From assembly GCF_000178455.1 (NCBI RefSeq), contig NZ_ADNU01000036.1, positions 1-54,754 of the forward strand: a stretch of 54,754 nt of DNA, in the 5' to 3' direction. Of this stretch, positions 54,503-54,754 are shown in pieces. A model generated the notes under the pieces. It was not told the origin of the DNA. It was given only the letters and a program-made list of their open reading frames with translations, and searched no databases. How positions within the stretch are numbered: the stretch's first letter is position 1; each line of letters opens with the position of its first letter. A program made the translations under genes and the position numbers. The stretch is from Brevibacterium mcbrellneri ATCC 49030. GTDB lineage: Bacteria > Actinomycetota > Actinomycetes > Actinomycetales > Brevibacteriaceae.

Positions 54503-54754
54503 ATGAAGTCAGTCATCCCTGCCCGAAAACGACGCCAGTTCGCCCAGGAGACTCGTTTGGCGAAAGTGCGTCGTGCGCGCAAGATCGACAGGATTCTTGC
54601 ACAGGTGTTTCCGGATGCGCGGGCGGAACTTGACTTCACCAACCCGTTTGAACTTCTTATTGCCACGGTGCTTTCAGCTCAAACAACGGATGTGCGCGTC
54701 AACCAGGTGACGCCTGCGCTGTTTGCGCGCTATCCCAGTGCGCACGAACTTGCA
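54503..54754 (+). CDS. nth: Endonuclease III, 5' part (cut by window end)
   Basis: The first 84 codons are present, starting at ATG 54503 with TGGAGGA before it. After a basic leader ([32 protein letters not shown]) comes [32 protein letters not shown], the N-terminal helices of the Nth DNA glycosylase/AP lyase that removes oxidised pyrimidines. The helix-hairpin-helix and Fe-S cluster would lie beyond the window. It follows crp divergently, as in related actinobacteria. Confidence 0.93.
   Translation, partial: MKSVIPARKRRQFAQETRLAKVRRARKIDRILAQVFPDARAELDFTNPFELLIATVLSAQTTDVRVNQVTPALFARYPSAHELA

Overview
The window looks like a chromosomal segment from an actinobacterium (Actinomycetota), most likely of the order Micrococcales. 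The evidence is the gene content and order: a tRNA adenosine deaminase-associated protein beside tadA, a MarP-type membrane serine protease, an Ig-domain L,D-transpeptidase lipoprotein, a mycothiol-type DinB-like protein, dnaX-recR-lysC-asd, and ponA-DUF4177-ridA-nudix-MBL-crp-nth. By eye the GC content is in the mid to high fifties. Genus and species cannot be told from what is here. There is no rRNA, phage or insertion sequence.

Layout. 0-7 kb: succinate-semialdehyde-type dehydrogenase, a tandem SnoaL-like protein, malate:quinone oxidoreductase, then a coupled pair of a PrsW-type intramembrane protease and a MarP-like CvpA/serine protease. 7-10.8 kb: an EEP-family membrane phosphatase/nuclease, a winged-helix regulator without a receiver domain, upp, and the tadA pair. 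10.9-18.5 kb: an accessory-looking stretch holding a translationally coupled roadblock/LC7 protein and orphan RbsA-like ABC ATPase, a tRNA-Ser(CGA), a structured non-coding element, a divergent DMT-exporter/TetR pair, an acyl-CoA synthetase and an esterase. 18.9-28.5 kb: hisC-like aminotransferase coupled to a GlcD-type FAD oxidase, GDSL hydrolase, M3 peptidase, MFS transporter, a frameshifted APC permease and the L,D-transpeptidase. 28.6-29.1 kb: SRP RNA, tRNA-Ser(GGA) and a second copy of the structured element. 29.3-35.3 kb: BCCT transporter, a GntP permease with an in-frame stop, a frameshifted epoxide-hydrolase-like gene, and a PiT phosphate transporter. 35.5-39 kb: aldo/keto reductase, a small membrane protein, a flavodoxin-like reductase, a sirtuin, and a DinB-like protein. 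39.1-44.9 kb: dnaX, recR, lysC (with an internal start for a beta subunit) and asd. 44.9-48.7 kb: a zinc-type ABC importer with a His-rich binding protein, and a metallophosphoesterase. 48.7 kb to the end: the penicillin-binding protein, small conserved genes, a degenerate NUDIX protein, an MBL hydrolase, a Crp regulator, and the 5' part of nth.

The most striking signal is not a gene. The 7-mer CCGAGGT (usually CCGAGGTGG or CCGAGGTCG) occurs about 61 times by hand count, roughly evenly on both strands, against about 9-10 expected from base composition. It forces the otherwise uncommon Arg codon CGA in several genes, and in two places it forms inverted pairs that build the post-gene hairpins. 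That is the arrangement known for DNA-uptake sequences in Neisseria and Haemophilus. It is absent from 11.3 to 18.5 kb, the accessory-looking stretch. The other main leads are the roadblock/ABC-ATPase operon, the paired elements behind both tRNA-Ser genes, and three interrupted genes within 8 kb.
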